From an uncultured Lachnospiraceae bacterium (GTDB lineage Bacteria > Bacillota > Clostridia > Lachnospirales > Lachnospiraceae): a DNA stretch of 64,000 nucleotides. Of the stretch, positions 51,412 through 60,731 are shown piece by piece (the first letter of the stretch is position 1; each line of letters starts with the position of its first letter). The stretch is taken from positions 42,700 to 106,699 of the forward strand of contig CAJURF010000002.1 in the NCBI GenBank assembly GCA_910588825.1, in the 5' to 3' direction. The notes under the pieces were generated by a model, which did not search any database, was not told the origin of the DNA, and was given only the letters and a program-made list of their open reading frames with translations. Made by a program: the position numbers and the translations under genes.

Positions 51412-54204
51412 TTGGTAAAAAGAATGACGCAGATATATGGAGATAAGGGGAATGTGAGCGGAAAATATCGAATACTTATGGCAAAGGCCCATCAGGAAAC
51501 GGAAGAATTGTGGCTTCCTTTGTGGATGCATTTGAGGGATACAGCAGGGATTATAAAAAAACTAGTAGTAAAATGGGTTCCGGAATCGGTTTTTTCATCA
51601 GCAGGTCTGGGTTATGAAGATTTTTTATCAACAGCGGTATTTCTTGCCGCTGTCCATGACATAGGAAAGGCCACGTCAATTTTCCAGAGTATGATAACGA
51701 GGTTTTGTCCTGCTAAATATGAAGAAATTTCAGGTTACGGTTACCAGCTTTGTAAAGAATACAGGGAGAAAGGGAAAACCCCGCATGCGCATGCAGGACA
51801 GTGGATACTGCAAAGTGACACGGTAAAGGCCAGTGTTCCTGAGAGTGTGGCGGCAGTAGTGGGAGCTCATCATGGAAAACCACTCAGCATAGATTACATG
51901 ATGGGAGAGCCAGATATGATCAAAGCGTATCCAGCTAATTTTTGGGGGTCAGAGGATGAAGAGGTAAAAAAGCTATGGAAAGAAGCCTGGTATGATATTT
52001 TGAATCAGGCGATGGAGTTGGCGGGAATCAAGACATTCCGGGAACTTCCCGTATTGACATTAGAAGCTCAGGTGCTGCTTTCCGGTTTGCTTATTACAGC
52101 AGACTGGATTTCCAGCAATACCACGTATTTTCCACTGTTGTCTCTGGACGATTGTGGAGAAGGAACCATGTATCCGGAGAGGGTAAACAAAGGGTGGAAA
52201 AAGGTTGATTTTCCGGAGAGATGGCATTCAGAAGTCTATACAATGGACCAGGAAATATTTAAAGAAAGATTTGGATTTCTGCCCAATGAAGTGCAAAGAT
52301 GCGTGCTGAATGTGGTGGACAGCTGCAGTGATGCCCCAGGAATCTTTGTTCTGGAAGCTGGGATGGGGGTTGGTAAGACAGAGGCGGCTCTGGCGGCTGC
52401 TGAAGTGCTGGCGTCCAGAAAAAATGAGGGAGGAATTTTTTTCGGGCTGCCTACACAGGCAACCAGTAACGGCCTGTTCCCCCGGTTGTACCAATGGGGA
52501 AAACAGGTTTCGGAGGAGACGGCAAATGCCATTCGCCTTGCCCACGGTGCGGCAGAGTTTAATGAAGACTACAATCGATTGATTATGGAAGGAAATTCAA
52601 GCATAGAGGAGGATGGTGGGAACCAGGATAAGCTAGGGGTGCATCCATGGTTTCAGGGAAATAAAAGAGCCCTTTTGGCTGACTTTGTTATAGGAACAGT
52701 AGACCAGTTCTTAATGGCTTCTTTAAAACGCAAGCATTTTATGTTAAGACATATGGGTCTGGCAGGAAAAGTCGTGGTGATTGACGAATGCCATGCCTAT
52801 GATGCCTACATGAATATATATCTGGAAGCCTCTCTGCAGTGGATGGCGGCCTATGGAGTGCCGGTTATTCTGCTGTCCGCAACACTTCCTGCAAATCGGC
52901 GGAAAGCATTGGTGGAATGCTATGTAAAGGCATATTCGAAGTATCGTTTGAGGAAACGAAAGCCAAAGATTATATGTAGGGATACAGACTGGGGAAAAAA
53001 TATGAATTATCCGCTTTTAACCTGGTCAGAGGGAGAAGAAATCCGTCAGGAAAACATTGAGCAGGAGGAATCAGGAAAAACAGTCAAGATTCACAGGGGT
53101 GTTTCTTTGACGGATATGGCCAGACTGTTGGATGAACGGCTTCAGGAGGGCGGCTGTGCCAGTATCATTGTCAATACAGTGGCATATGCGCAGAACGTCT
53201 ATGAACAATGCCGGGAATCCATAGAAAATGCTGAATTCATTTTATATCATGCACAATTTACTATGCCGGACCGTTTTAAAAAAGAAGAATATCTGTTGAG
53301 GAAAATGGGAAAAAACTCCGGCAGCAGCGACAGGAACCGATTGATTTTGATCGGAACCCAGGTTTTGGAGCAGTCTTTGGACTATGACGCAGATATCATG
53401 GTTACACAGCTGTGTCCCATGGATTTACTGCTTCAGAGAATGGGAAGACTCCACAGGCATAAGCGTTTCAGGCCCAAGCGTCTGCAAAGCCCGGAATGCA
53501 TTATCCTGCAGGAGGGCGGAGAGGCCTATGATTCTGGCAGTCAGGCGGTGTACGGGGATTACCTTTTGATGCGGACAGAAAAGGTACTTCCTGATATCAT
53601 AAAAATACCAGGGCATATTCCTTCTTTGGTTCAAAAAGTGTATAGTCAGGAGGACAGCCTGGGTTTAGAAGGAGAGGGATATAAAAGAGCAAAGGAGCAG
53701 TATGAAAAGGAGCTGAAAACAAAAGAGCAGAGAGCAAAAGGTTATTTATTAAATAAAACATCACGGAGAGGTCTTGAAAATATTCTTGATAATGCAGAAG
53801 AATCAAGTGAAAAAATAGCTGAGGCCAGCGTCCGGGATGGTGCTTCATCCATTGAAGTGCTGCTTATGAAAGAAGGGAAAGATGAAACGGTTCTGTTTGC
53901 AGAGGGGGATTTTTCTAAAAGCTTTATTGGTTCTAAAACGCAGGTTCCCATCAGTACAGAGGGACGTATGATTGCCATGCAGCGTTTGCGGCTGCCCCAT
54001 GTATTTGCCTGTTCCTGGAATAAGAGGGATACCATTAGGGAGCTGGAAGAAAAAAATATAAAGGAATTGTCAATGTGGCAGCAGTCGCCCTGGATTCATG
54101 GCGAGCTGGTTTTACTTCTTAATGAGCAAAATCAGGCAGAACTGAATGGGTACAGACTGTCATATAGTTTTGAAAAGGGATTAGAATATGAGAAAAGAAT
54201 TTAA
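51412..54204 (+). CDS. cas3: CRISPR-associated helicase/nuclease Cas3 (type I-E)
   Basis: 930 aa with an N-terminal HD nuclease and SF2 helicase. HD residues are His82-Asp83 (VHDIGKA) with His153-His154 (GAHHGKP) as further metal ligands. Walker A LEAGMGVGKTEAALAAAE (about 317-334), the DEAH box VIDECHAYDAY (about 456-466), LLSATLP, and GTQVLEQSLDYDADIMVTQL and QRMGRLHRH in helicase motifs V-VI are intact. It unwinds and degrades foreign DNA bound by Cascade. The start is TTG at 51412 with AAGGAAAAG upstream, alternative ATG at 51424. The 3' end overlaps cas8e by 17 nt. Confidence 0.95.
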   Translation: MVKRMTQIYGDKGNVSGKYRILMAKAHQETEELWLPLWMHLRDTAGIIKKLVVKWVPESVFSSAGLGYEDFLSTAVFLAAVHDIGKATSIFQSMITRFCPAKYEEISGYGYQLCKEYREKGKTPHAHAGQWILQSDTVKASVPESVAAVVGAHHGKPLSIDYMMGEPDMIKAYPANFWGSEDEEVKKLWKEAWYDILNQAMELAGIKTFRELPVLTLEAQVLLSGLLITADWISSNTTYFPLLSLDDCGEGTMYPERVNKGWKKVDFPERWHSEVYTMDQEIFKERFGFLPNEVQRCVLNVVDSCSDAPGIFVLEAGMGVGKTEAALAAAEVLASRKNEGGIFFGLPTQATSNGLFPRLYQWGKQVSEETANAIRLAHGAAEFNEDYNRLIMEGNSSIEEDGGNQDKLGVHPWFQGNKRALLADFVIGTVDQFLMASLKRKHFMLRHMGLAGKVVVIDECHAYDAYMNIYLEASLQWMAAYGVPVILLSATLPANRRKALVECYVKAYSKYRLRKRKPKIICRDTDWGKNMNYPLLTWSEGEEIRQENIEQEESGKTVKIHRGVSLTDMARLLDERLQEGGCASIIVNTVAYAQNVYEQCRESIENAEFILYHAQFTMPDRFKKEEYLLRKMGKNSGSSDRNRLILIGTQVLEQSLDYDADIMVTQLCPMDLLLQRMGRLHRHKRFRPKRLQSPECIILQEGGEAYDSGSQAVYGDYLLMRTEKVLPDIIKIPGHIPSLVQKVYSQEDSLGLEGEGYKRAKEQYEKELKTKEQRAKGYLLNKTSRRGLENILDNAEESSEKIAEASVRDGASSIEVLLMKEGKDETVLFAEGDFSKSFIGSKTQVPISTEGRMIAMQRLRLPHVFACSWNKRDTIRELEEKNIKELSMWQQSPWIHGELVLLLNEQNQAELNGYRLSYSFEKGLEYEKRI

Positions 54205-55840
54205 TCTTTTAGATGAACCATGGATTCAGGTGATCACACCGTCTCTGGAACGAAAAGAGATGCCCTTGACGGAGACGCTGGTTCATTCTCATAAGTATAC
54301 CAGTTTATCGGGGGAAATGCCCACACAGGATGCAGCGGTTCTGCGGGTGCTTCTGGCTATTGCGGTGACTATTTTCTACCGATATGATGAAAATGGAAGA
54401 AAAGAAGAATTATCCGAAGAAAATGGATCAGAGTTTGAAGACGTACTGGATCGATGGCAGGCTTACTGGGATATGGGAAGATTTCCTGAGCAGGCAGTAA
54501 GTGATTATCTGGAAACTTACCGTGAGCGTTTCTGGCTTTTTCATCCAGAAACGCCATTTTGGCAGGTAAACGATCTACAGCATGGGACGGATTATAGCGT
54601 GGAATGTCTTTACGGCAATATGAAGGAAAGTATGAATAAGGCTACAAAGCATCATTTCAGCATGGTTGACGGATCAGAATTATCTCAGCTCAGCTATGGG
54701 GAAGCGGTGCGTTGGCTGATCCATTTAAATGCATATGCAGTGAATTTGAAAACAGACAAGAAAGCACCGGGGCCAAATCAGCCAGTAGGAATAGGAAGGC
54801 TGGGCCAGCTTGGTTTTGTGATGGTCAATGGAAAAAATCTGTTCCAGATACTAATGCTGAATCTGTGCCCGCTGCGTGGAGAAGAAATTTGGGCACCGCC
54901 AAAGCCAGCCTGGGAGGGCGGGAGCCGCAGGGAACAGGGGTGTGAAATTGCCCCGCCGGATAATCTGCCTGAATTGTATACGATTCAGTCAAGGCGCATC
55001 ATGTTAAAAAGGGATTCCCAGGGGCGTATAACAGGGTTTCGCGCTCTGGGAGGAGATTTTTACACGGTTGAAGATGATTTCAATGAGCCAATGACCCTGT
55101 GGCGTTTAAAAGCAGGAAAAAAGAAAGATGACAAGAAAACATATTTCCCTAAAAAGCATGACCCTGCTGTTCATGCATGGAGGGAGTTTCCCACACTTTT
55201 GAAAAAGGAAGAGGAAACCCGCGTTCCGGGAATTGTGCAGTGGATGAATATTTTATGTGAGGAGAAGCTGATTGGGTCGGCGTCCTTAATTACATTTCGG
55301 ATGATTGGAATGGTATATGGAGATCGGAGCTATACATACGGAGACTGTGTGAATGATACCATTGCAATGTCAGCGGGATTGCTGGATGATCTGGGAAAAG
55401 TTTGGGTAGGGAGCATATGTGATGAAGTCTATAAATGCCAGGCAGTGTCGGAAAACGCGCTGGAATATTTTTCGGGTAAAATGAGCAGGCTTTTATATGG
55501 AAACAGCGGATCTAAGGGTTCGATCAAAAGGGAACTTGTCAGCCAATATTATTTTTCTATTGACCATGCATTCCGGGAATGGCTGGTGCAGATTGATCCT
55601 GCGGAGGATAACCGAGAGGATAAATTGCTTGAATGGGAGAGACAGTCATTTCTGCATGCCAGGAAAACTGTTGAAGAGTATGTTAAGACATTAAACGCAA
55701 ATATTTACAGGAATCGAAGAGTTGATGAGGACTTGCTGACAGTGCCGAAAATACTGAGGGATTACCAAAGAGCGTTATTTAAGATCTACAGCGCTTGGGA
55801 AGGTAAATCCGGCACAGGAGAAGGAAAGGGAAATGAATAG
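54188..55840 (+). CDS. casA: Cascade large subunit Cas8e (Cse1/CasA)
   Basis: 550 aa. N-terminal FNLLDEPWIQVI and HKYTSLSGEMPTQDAAVLRV, PETPFWQVNDL and GPNQPVGIGRLGQLGFVMVN match Cse1, which recognises the PAM and recruits Cas3. The C-terminal four-helix region (about 430-550) is present. The ATG overlaps cas3 by 17 nt and the end overlaps cas11 by 8 nt, so the operon is translationally coupled. Confidence 0.93.
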   Translation: MRKEFNLLDEPWIQVITPSLERKEMPLTETLVHSHKYTSLSGEMPTQDAAVLRVLLAIAVTIFYRYDENGRKEELSEENGSEFEDVLDRWQAYWDMGRFPEQAVSDYLETYRERFWLFHPETPFWQVNDLQHGTDYSVECLYGNMKESMNKATKHHFSMVDGSELSQLSYGEAVRWLIHLNAYAVNLKTDKKAPGPNQPVGIGRLGQLGFVMVNGKNLFQILMLNLCPLRGEEIWAPPKPAWEGGSRREQGCEIAPPDNLPELYTIQSRRIMLKRDSQGRITGFRALGGDFYTVEDDFNEPMTLWRLKAGKKKDDKKTYFPKKHDPAVHAWREFPTLLKKEEETRVPGIVQWMNILCEEKLIGSASLITFRMIGMVYGDRSYTYGDCVNDTIAMSAGLLDDLGKVWVGSICDEVYKCQAVSENALEYFSGKMSRLLYGNSGSKGSIKRELVSQYYFSIDHAFREWLVQIDPAEDNREDKLLEWERQSFLHARKTVEEYVKTLNANIYRNRRVDEDLLTVPKILRDYQRALFKIYSAWEGKSGTGEGKGNE

Positions 55841-56435
55841 AAAAGAGAAAATAGAGAATTTTGTCGGCAAAAAAATAAATCTTCTGCGGGCAGAAGCGGA
55901 TTATGGAGGCGGGAAGGCATTGATGGCGGAACTGCGGCGGGGAATTGGACATGAACCAGGAAAAATGCCGCAGCTTTTTGGGATTATTTTACAGGATATG
56001 CCAGAGGAGTTTCTTAGCAGTAATGGGGAAGCCACAAAAGGGGAATGGGCATGCTATCTTGCTCTTACTTTGTTTGCGCTGCACCAGCAGGGATATGAAA
56101 TAAAAAGCCAGCCCATGCATGTAGATGAGAAAAGGAGCATTGGCCATGCAATTTCAAGATTAGCTTCCTCTTATGAAGATGCCAATGGGGAACAGCGGAT
56201 GTTGCAGCGGCTGCAGGCACTTGCAACATCAGTAAATATGAAAGAGGTGTCCCACCACTTGAGAGGTATCGTACAGTTGCTTAGAAGCAAAGGAATACCG
56301 CTGAATTATGGGATGCTTGCGAAAGACTTATATGAGCTGCAGTTACCAGAAGGGAAAAATCGCGTATGTTTAAGATGGGGGCAGGATTTTTACCGGAAAG
56401 AGAAAGAAGAAATGGAGGAAAGCATTTATGGGTAA
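55833..56435 (+). CDS. casB: Cascade small subunit Cas11e (Cse2/CasB)
   Basis: 200 aa, all-helical and rich in Arg/Lys on conserved faces. ELRRGIGHEPGKMPQLFGII (about 29-48) and WACYLALTLFALHQQGYE are typical Cse2 segments. It overlaps cas8e by 8 nt and cas7e by 8 nt, with AAGGAAAGGGAA upstream. Two copies would line the belly of Cascade. Confidence 0.92.
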   Translation: MNRKEKIENFVGKKINLLRAEADYGGGKALMAELRRGIGHEPGKMPQLFGIILQDMPEEFLSSNGEATKGEWACYLALTLFALHQQGYEIKSQPMHVDEKRSIGHAISRLASSYEDANGEQRMLQRLQALATSVNMKEVSHHLRGIVQLLRSKGIPLNYGMLAKDLYELQLPEGKNRVCLRWGQDFYRKEKEEMEESIYG

Positions 56436-57525
56436 GAATTTATATGTTGATTTTCATGTAATCCAGACAGTTCCGCCAAGCTGTATTAACAGAGATGATA
56501 CAGGAAGCCCGAAAACAGCGGTATACGGCGGTACCATGCGGGCAAGGGTTTCTTCTCAATCATGGAAAAGAGCCATGCGGCTGATGTTTAAAGACTTGTT
56601 TACAGAAACATTTACCGGATACCGGACTAAAAAGACAGCGGAACTTGTTTTACAGAAGATTTGTGAAGACAATTCAGATATTTCAGCTGAAGAAGCTGAG
56701 AAAATGGCGAAAACAGTTTTAGAACTGGCAGGGGTAAAAGCAGGGTCTGATAAAAAGGACGCACTGTTTTTCATCAGTTCTCAGCAGGTGTCGGAACTTG
56801 CAAAACTGGCAGGGGAATACTATCATGATGAGGCTGCGAAAAAAGAAAAAGATAAAGCATTTAAGCCTCTTTTGGAAAAAGCGATTAATGATCATCCAAG
56901 TGTGGACATCCTTTTGTTTGGGCGTATGGCGGCAAGTAATCCCAGTCTGAATTATGACGCAGCCGCCCAGGTAGCGCATAGTATATCAACACATACGATC
57001 AACAATGAATATGACTATTTTACAGCTGTGGACGACTGTGGGCAGGAGGATAATGCCGGAGCAGGGCATCTGGGGACGGTGGAATTCAATTCTTCTACCT
57101 TATATCGGTATGCATCAGTGAACGTCAGGGAATTAGCAGAAAATTTGAAACCAGATGAATTAAAAACAGCAGTCAGGGGATTTACAGATGTGTTTGTACG
57201 TTCCATGCCCACAGGAAAGCAAAATACCTTTGCCAACCGGACACTTCCTGATCTGGTGTATGTTACATTACGCAAAGACCAGCCCATTAACCTGGCAGGT
57301 GCCTTTGAAAAACCCATTGATGGAAGAAATGGGGGGTACGTAGAAAAATCCGCAGAGCGATTAGTTCGTCATGCGAAAAAAGTGTATAAAATGTATACAG
57401 CGGCTCCAGAAAAATCTTGGATGGTGGGAAAAGAATTTGAAGATTTTCTGCCAGAAATTAAATTTTCAAAACTTCTAGAAGAAATCGAATATGAAATTGG
57501 CCAGTATTCCTTGGGAGAGGAGTGA
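56428..57525 (+). CDS. casC: Cascade backbone Cas7e (Cse4/CasC)
   Basis: 365 aa. LYVDFHVIQTVPPSCINRDD, GSPKTAVYGGTMRARVSSQS, WKRAMRLMF and FTDVFVRSMPTGKQNTFANR are Cas7e signatures; the palm and RRM core are complete. Six copies would coat the crRNA spacer. GGAGGAAAG precedes the ATG. Overlaps casD by a few nt depending on its start. Confidence 0.94.
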   Translation: MGKNLYVDFHVIQTVPPSCINRDDTGSPKTAVYGGTMRARVSSQSWKRAMRLMFKDLFTETFTGYRTKKTAELVLQKICEDNSDISAEEAEKMAKTVLELAGVKAGSDKKDALFFISSQQVSELAKLAGEYYHDEAAKKEKDKAFKPLLEKAINDHPSVDILLFGRMAASNPSLNYDAAAQVAHSISTHTINNEYDYFTAVDDCGQEDNAGAGHLGTVEFNSSTLYRYASVNVRELAENLKPDELKTAVRGFTDVFVRSMPTGKQNTFANRTLPDLVYVTLRKDQPINLAGAFEKPIDGRNGGYVEKSAERLVRHAKKVYKMYTAAPEKSWMVGKEFEDFLPEIKFSKLLEEIEYEIGQYSLGEE

Positions 57526-57530
57526 TATCA

Positions 57531-58232
57531 TTGTATGTATTATTGCTTAGACTAAGTGCTCCGCTGCAGTCCTGGGGGTCGGAATCTATGTTTGATACCC
57601 GTGGAACGGACGATATGCCTACAAAGAGCGGGGTGATTGGCATGCTGGCGGCGGCTCTTGGCAAAAAAAGAGATGAGCCGCTGGATGATTTGGCGGAGTT
57701 GGAATTTGGCATCCGCATCGACCAACAGGGGACAAAAGTGAATGATTTTCAGATTACGCAGATGGGAACGAAGTTAAATGCTAACCTTTCTAACAGGGCG
57801 TACTTGAGTGATGCGGTATTTTTGGCTGGATTGGGCTGTGAAAATATAGATTTTCTTAAAAAACTAGGAAGTGCTCTTATGAACCCTGAATTCCCGGTCT
57901 TTTTGGGCAGAAAGTCCTGTCCGCCTACACAGCCTTTGCTGTTAGGAATACGGAGCACGGTTTCGTTATATCAGGCACTTTATGACGAAGAATGGCAAGT
58001 ACCGGACTGGAGGAGGAGGGGGGCTTTTCGGTTTTCTGACAGGGTATCTTTAAGGATCGTAATGGATGACCGCCTTACACAAAATGGCAGCGTGAAAAAG
58101 GACGTTCCGGTGTCGTTTTCACCATTTAGACGCGAATATGGCTATCGGTACATAATAGAAATGCCTGCAAAAATCGTGACCAGGGAACAGGTATTTACCG
58201 TTACAGAACACGACCCGATGCAGGGGTTGTGA
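57531..58232 (+). CDS. casD: Cascade Cas5e (CasD)
   Basis: 233 aa. YVLLLRLSAPLQSWGSESMF (about 2-21) is the Cas5e N terminus that grips the crRNA 5' handle; TRGTDDMPTKSGVIGMLAAA follows, and the core is complete. The TTG at 57531 lies 8 nt after AGAGGAG, better than a GTG at 57522 that abuts the site; the latter gives 236 aa. The end overlaps an upstream-extended cas6e reading by 4 nt. Confidence 0.92.
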   Translation: MYVLLLRLSAPLQSWGSESMFDTRGTDDMPTKSGVIGMLAAALGKKRDEPLDDLAELEFGIRIDQQGTKVNDFQITQMGTKLNANLSNRAYLSDAVFLAGLGCENIDFLKKLGSALMNPEFPVFLGRKSCPPTQPLLLGIRSTVSLYQALYDEEWQVPDWRRRGAFRFSDRVSLRIVMDDRLTQNGSVKKDVPVSFSPFRREYGYRYIIEMPAKIVTREQVFTVTEHDPMQGL

Positions 58233-58243
58233 GGGAGGCGGAT

Positions 58244-58873
58244 ATGTATTTGTCAAGAATTCAACTGGATATATCGAAAAGAAGAACACAATTGGCGCTT
58301 GCATCCCCAAGTAAATTTCATGGTGCGGTGGAAGAAGCTTTTTCCCAAAAACAGAGAAGGAATCTATGGCGGATTGATACACTGGGTGGAAACACGTATT
58401 TATTAATATTGAGCTCTGAAAAACCGCAGCTGTCGAATATTACAGATCAATTTGGATATGAAAATATAGCGGGGGAGTCAAAAAATTATGGAAAACTGCT
58501 GTCCCGGGTAGAAAAAGGTTCTACGTGGCATTTTCGGCTGGTGGCAAATCCTACACGCGGTATCAAGAAAGAAGGGGAAAGAGGGAAGGTCACTGCTCAT
58601 ACTGCAGAAAAATATCAATTGGAATGGCTGAAACTTCAGTCTGAGAAGAAAGGGTTTTATATTTTTCCAGACACGGTACGTGTACAAGGATCAAATTGGA
58701 AAGTATTTTATAAACAGGGCAGTAAGCAGAAAGTACGTATTCTTGAAGTGGCATTTGAGGGCAGGTTAAAGGTTGAGGATGCAGATGTTTTCAAGGATGC
58801 GCTGGTAAATGGGATTGGCCGGGAAAAGGCATACGGCATGGGATTGCTTACGATTGCCAGGAACGGAGGATAA
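58244..58873 (+). CDS. casE: CRISPR endoribonuclease Cas6e (Cse3/CasE)
   Basis: 209 aa from the ATG at 58244 (GGAGG 5 nt upstream); a GTG at 58229 precedes that site. N-terminal MYLSRIQLDISKRRTQLALA then SPSKFHGAVEEAF; His26 corresponds to the catalytic His of Cas6e. The C terminus has ILEVAFEGRLKVEDADVF and GREKAYGMGLLTIAR, the glycine-rich loop that binds the repeat hairpin. It cleaves pre-crRNA at the base of the repeat stem. cas1 starts directly after the TAA. Confidence 0.94.
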   Translation: MYLSRIQLDISKRRTQLALASPSKFHGAVEEAFSQKQRRNLWRIDTLGGNTYLLILSSEKPQLSNITDQFGYENIAGESKNYGKLLSRVEKGSTWHFRLVANPTRGIKKEGERGKVTAHTAEKYQLEWLKLQSEKKGFYIFPDTVRVQGSNWKVFYKQGSKQKVRILEVAFEGRLKVEDADVFKDALVNGIGREKAYGMGLLTIARNGG

Positions 58874-59815
58874 ATGGAAATAAGGGCAGGGATAGAAAAG
58901 CCGGAAATTCAGGCATTACCGCGTATTCAGGACCGCATGACATTTATTTACCTGGAGAGATGCAAAATAAGCCGGGATAATGGGGCAATTACGGTAAAAA
59001 CGCAAAATGGCATTACAAATATTCCGGCAGCAGCAGTCTCTGTTTTATTATTGGGGCCTGGAACAGATGTCACACACAGGGCAATGGAACTAATTGGTGA
59101 TATGGGCGTCACTGTGATATGGGTGGGCGAGCATGGAGTGCGGTTTTATGCTTATGGACGGGCTCTTACAAACCATTCAACGCTTCTTCTGCGACAGGCA
59201 CAGCTGGTAAGTAATGAGAAGAAACATATCCAGGTAGCCAGAATGATGTATCAACTTAGATTTCCCAACGAAGACGTTTCAAAGCTGACTATGCAGCAGT
59301 TGAGAGGACGAGAGGGAAGCAGAGTTCGATCTATTTATCGGGAGCAGTCAAAAAAATGGAATGTTCCGTGGAAGAAAAGAGAATATAGTCCAGATGATTA
59401 TGAGTCGGGAGACCCTGTCAATAAATCCTTATCTGCGGGAAATGCGTGTTTATATGGACTTGCACATGCTGTGGTATGTGCTCTTGGCTGTTCACCAGGA
59501 CTTGGGTTTGTACATGTAGGACATCAGCTGTCGTTCGTCTATGATATCGCTGATTTGTATAAAGCAGAGACAACGATACCGATTGCTTTTGAAATGGCTG
59601 CAGAGGATCCGGAAGACATTGGGAGTGCCACGAGACGCAGATTGCGGGATGAATTGAAAAAAGGACGTATTTTAGAACGCATGGTTCACGATATAAAATT
59701 TTTACTTTCGGATGGAGAGTATCAGGAAGATTACAAAAGTACTCTCTATCTTTGGGACAACATAGAGGGTGACGTTGAGCATGGTGTTTCTTACATAGAA
59801 GCGGGTGATGATTAG
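58874..59815 (+). CDS. cas1: CRISPR integrase Cas1 (type I-E)
   Basis: 313 aa. Metal-binding residues are in LRGREGSRVRSIYRE (Glu), GFVHVGHQLSFVYDIADLYK (His and Asp). The N-terminal beta domain includes RISRDNG-like CKISRDNGAITVKTQNG and GPGTDVTHRAMELI. With Cas2 it inserts new spacers at the leader end. GGAGG precedes the ATG. It overlaps cas2 by 1 nt (TAGTG). Confidence 0.96.
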   Translation: MEIRAGIEKPEIQALPRIQDRMTFIYLERCKISRDNGAITVKTQNGITNIPAAAVSVLLLGPGTDVTHRAMELIGDMGVTVIWVGEHGVRFYAYGRALTNHSTLLLRQAQLVSNEKKHIQVARMMYQLRFPNEDVSKLTMQQLRGREGSRVRSIYREQSKKWNVPWKKREYSPDDYESGDPVNKSLSAGNACLYGLAHAVVCALGCSPGLGFVHVGHQLSFVYDIADLYKAETTIPIAFEMAAEDPEDIGSATRRRLRDELKKGRILERMVHDIKFLLSDGEYQEDYKSTLYLWDNIEGDVEHGVSYIEAGDD

Positions 59816-60687
59816 TGATTGTTTTGTGTGTTACGAATTGTCCACCAAGACTTCGAGGCGATCTATCAAAGTGGCTGAGTGAAATTAATACAGGGGTCTA
59901 TGTGGGAAAACTCAGTGCCAAAGTACGCGGCGAATTATGGGACAGAGTCTGTGAGAACATAAAAAGCGGTCAGGCAACAATGGTCTATTCAACAAACAAT
60001 GAACAGGGGTATACATTTCTCACACATAACACTACGTGGACTCCAGTTGATTATGAGGGGCTTATTTTGATGCAGAAGCCATTAGGGCAAAATGATGGGG
60101 ATGAACAAAATTTATTTTTAAGGCCAGGATTTAGCAAGGCATCCAGGTATGAAAAGGCAGGCTATTGTAGAAGACAGAGTAAATCTTCAAGTTATGTAGT
60201 GGTAGATGTTGAAACAACAGGTCTGAATTATGTGGAAGACAGAATTGTAGAAATTGGTTTGCTGAAAGTGTTTGAAAATACAATTAAAGATGAATTTCGA
60301 TGCTTTATTCAGTCGGATAAATGTATATCTGCTGAATTTACAGAATTGACAGGCATAACAGAGAAAATGATAGAAGAACAAGGGATTGGGGAAAAAGATG
60401 CTTTTGCCAAAATTCAAAAGTTTATCGGCGATGAGATAATTGTGGGATATAATGTGCAGTTTGATGTGAATTTTATCCAAAAACTTGCAGAGCGGGTTGG
60501 AGAGAGAATTATCGTCAAAAGAACAAAAGATATTTTATCCATTGCTCGTCGAAAATTAGATGATTTGGAAAATTATAGATTAGAAACGGTAGCATCGTAC
60601 TTTTCTTTGGAGATTAGTAATCTGCACAGGGCACTATCGGATTGTATTCTTACATATGGGATTTATGTTAAACTAAATGATTTGTAA
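59815..60687 (+). CDS. cas2: Cas2e fused to a DnaQ-like DEDDh 3'-5' exonuclease
   Basis: 290 aa. Residues about 1-95 are Cas2e (MIVLCVTNCPPRLRGDLSKW, NTGVYVGKLSAKVRGELWD). A linker (about 96-124) leads to an exonuclease domain: VVVDVETTGL (Asp131, Glu133), GYNVQFDVNFI (Asp217) and NLHRALSDC (His271, Asp276), so all DEDDh residues are present. Similar Cas2-DnaQ fusions are known in Streptococcus thermophilus I-E, where the nuclease trims prespacers for integration. The start is GTG. Last gene before the array. Confidence 0.93.
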   Translation: MIVLCVTNCPPRLRGDLSKWLSEINTGVYVGKLSAKVRGELWDRVCENIKSGQATMVYSTNNEQGYTFLTHNTTWTPVDYEGLILMQKPLGQNDGDEQNLFLRPGFSKASRYEKAGYCRRQSKSSSYVVVDVETTGLNYVEDRIVEIGLLKVFENTIKDEFRCFIQSDKCISAEFTELTGITEKMIEEQGIGEKDAFAKIQKFIGDEIIVGYNVQFDVNFIQKLAERVGERIIVKRTKDILSIARRKLDDLENYRLETVASYFSLEISNLHRALSDCILTYGIYVKLNDL

Positions 60688-60731
60688 GAAGATGAGGGTG
60701 AAAACCCTTGTATTTCTGCCATTTTTTTAGT
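60688..60731 (+). promoter_or_regulatory. Very short CRISPR leader between cas2 and the first repeat
   Basis: Only 44 nt. It contains a GGGTGAAAACCC hairpin, then TTGTATTTCTGCCATTTTTTTAGT, including a T-run. Repeat decay at the far end of the array puts the leader on this side. The repeats run in the same direction as cas. Confidence 0.6.
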
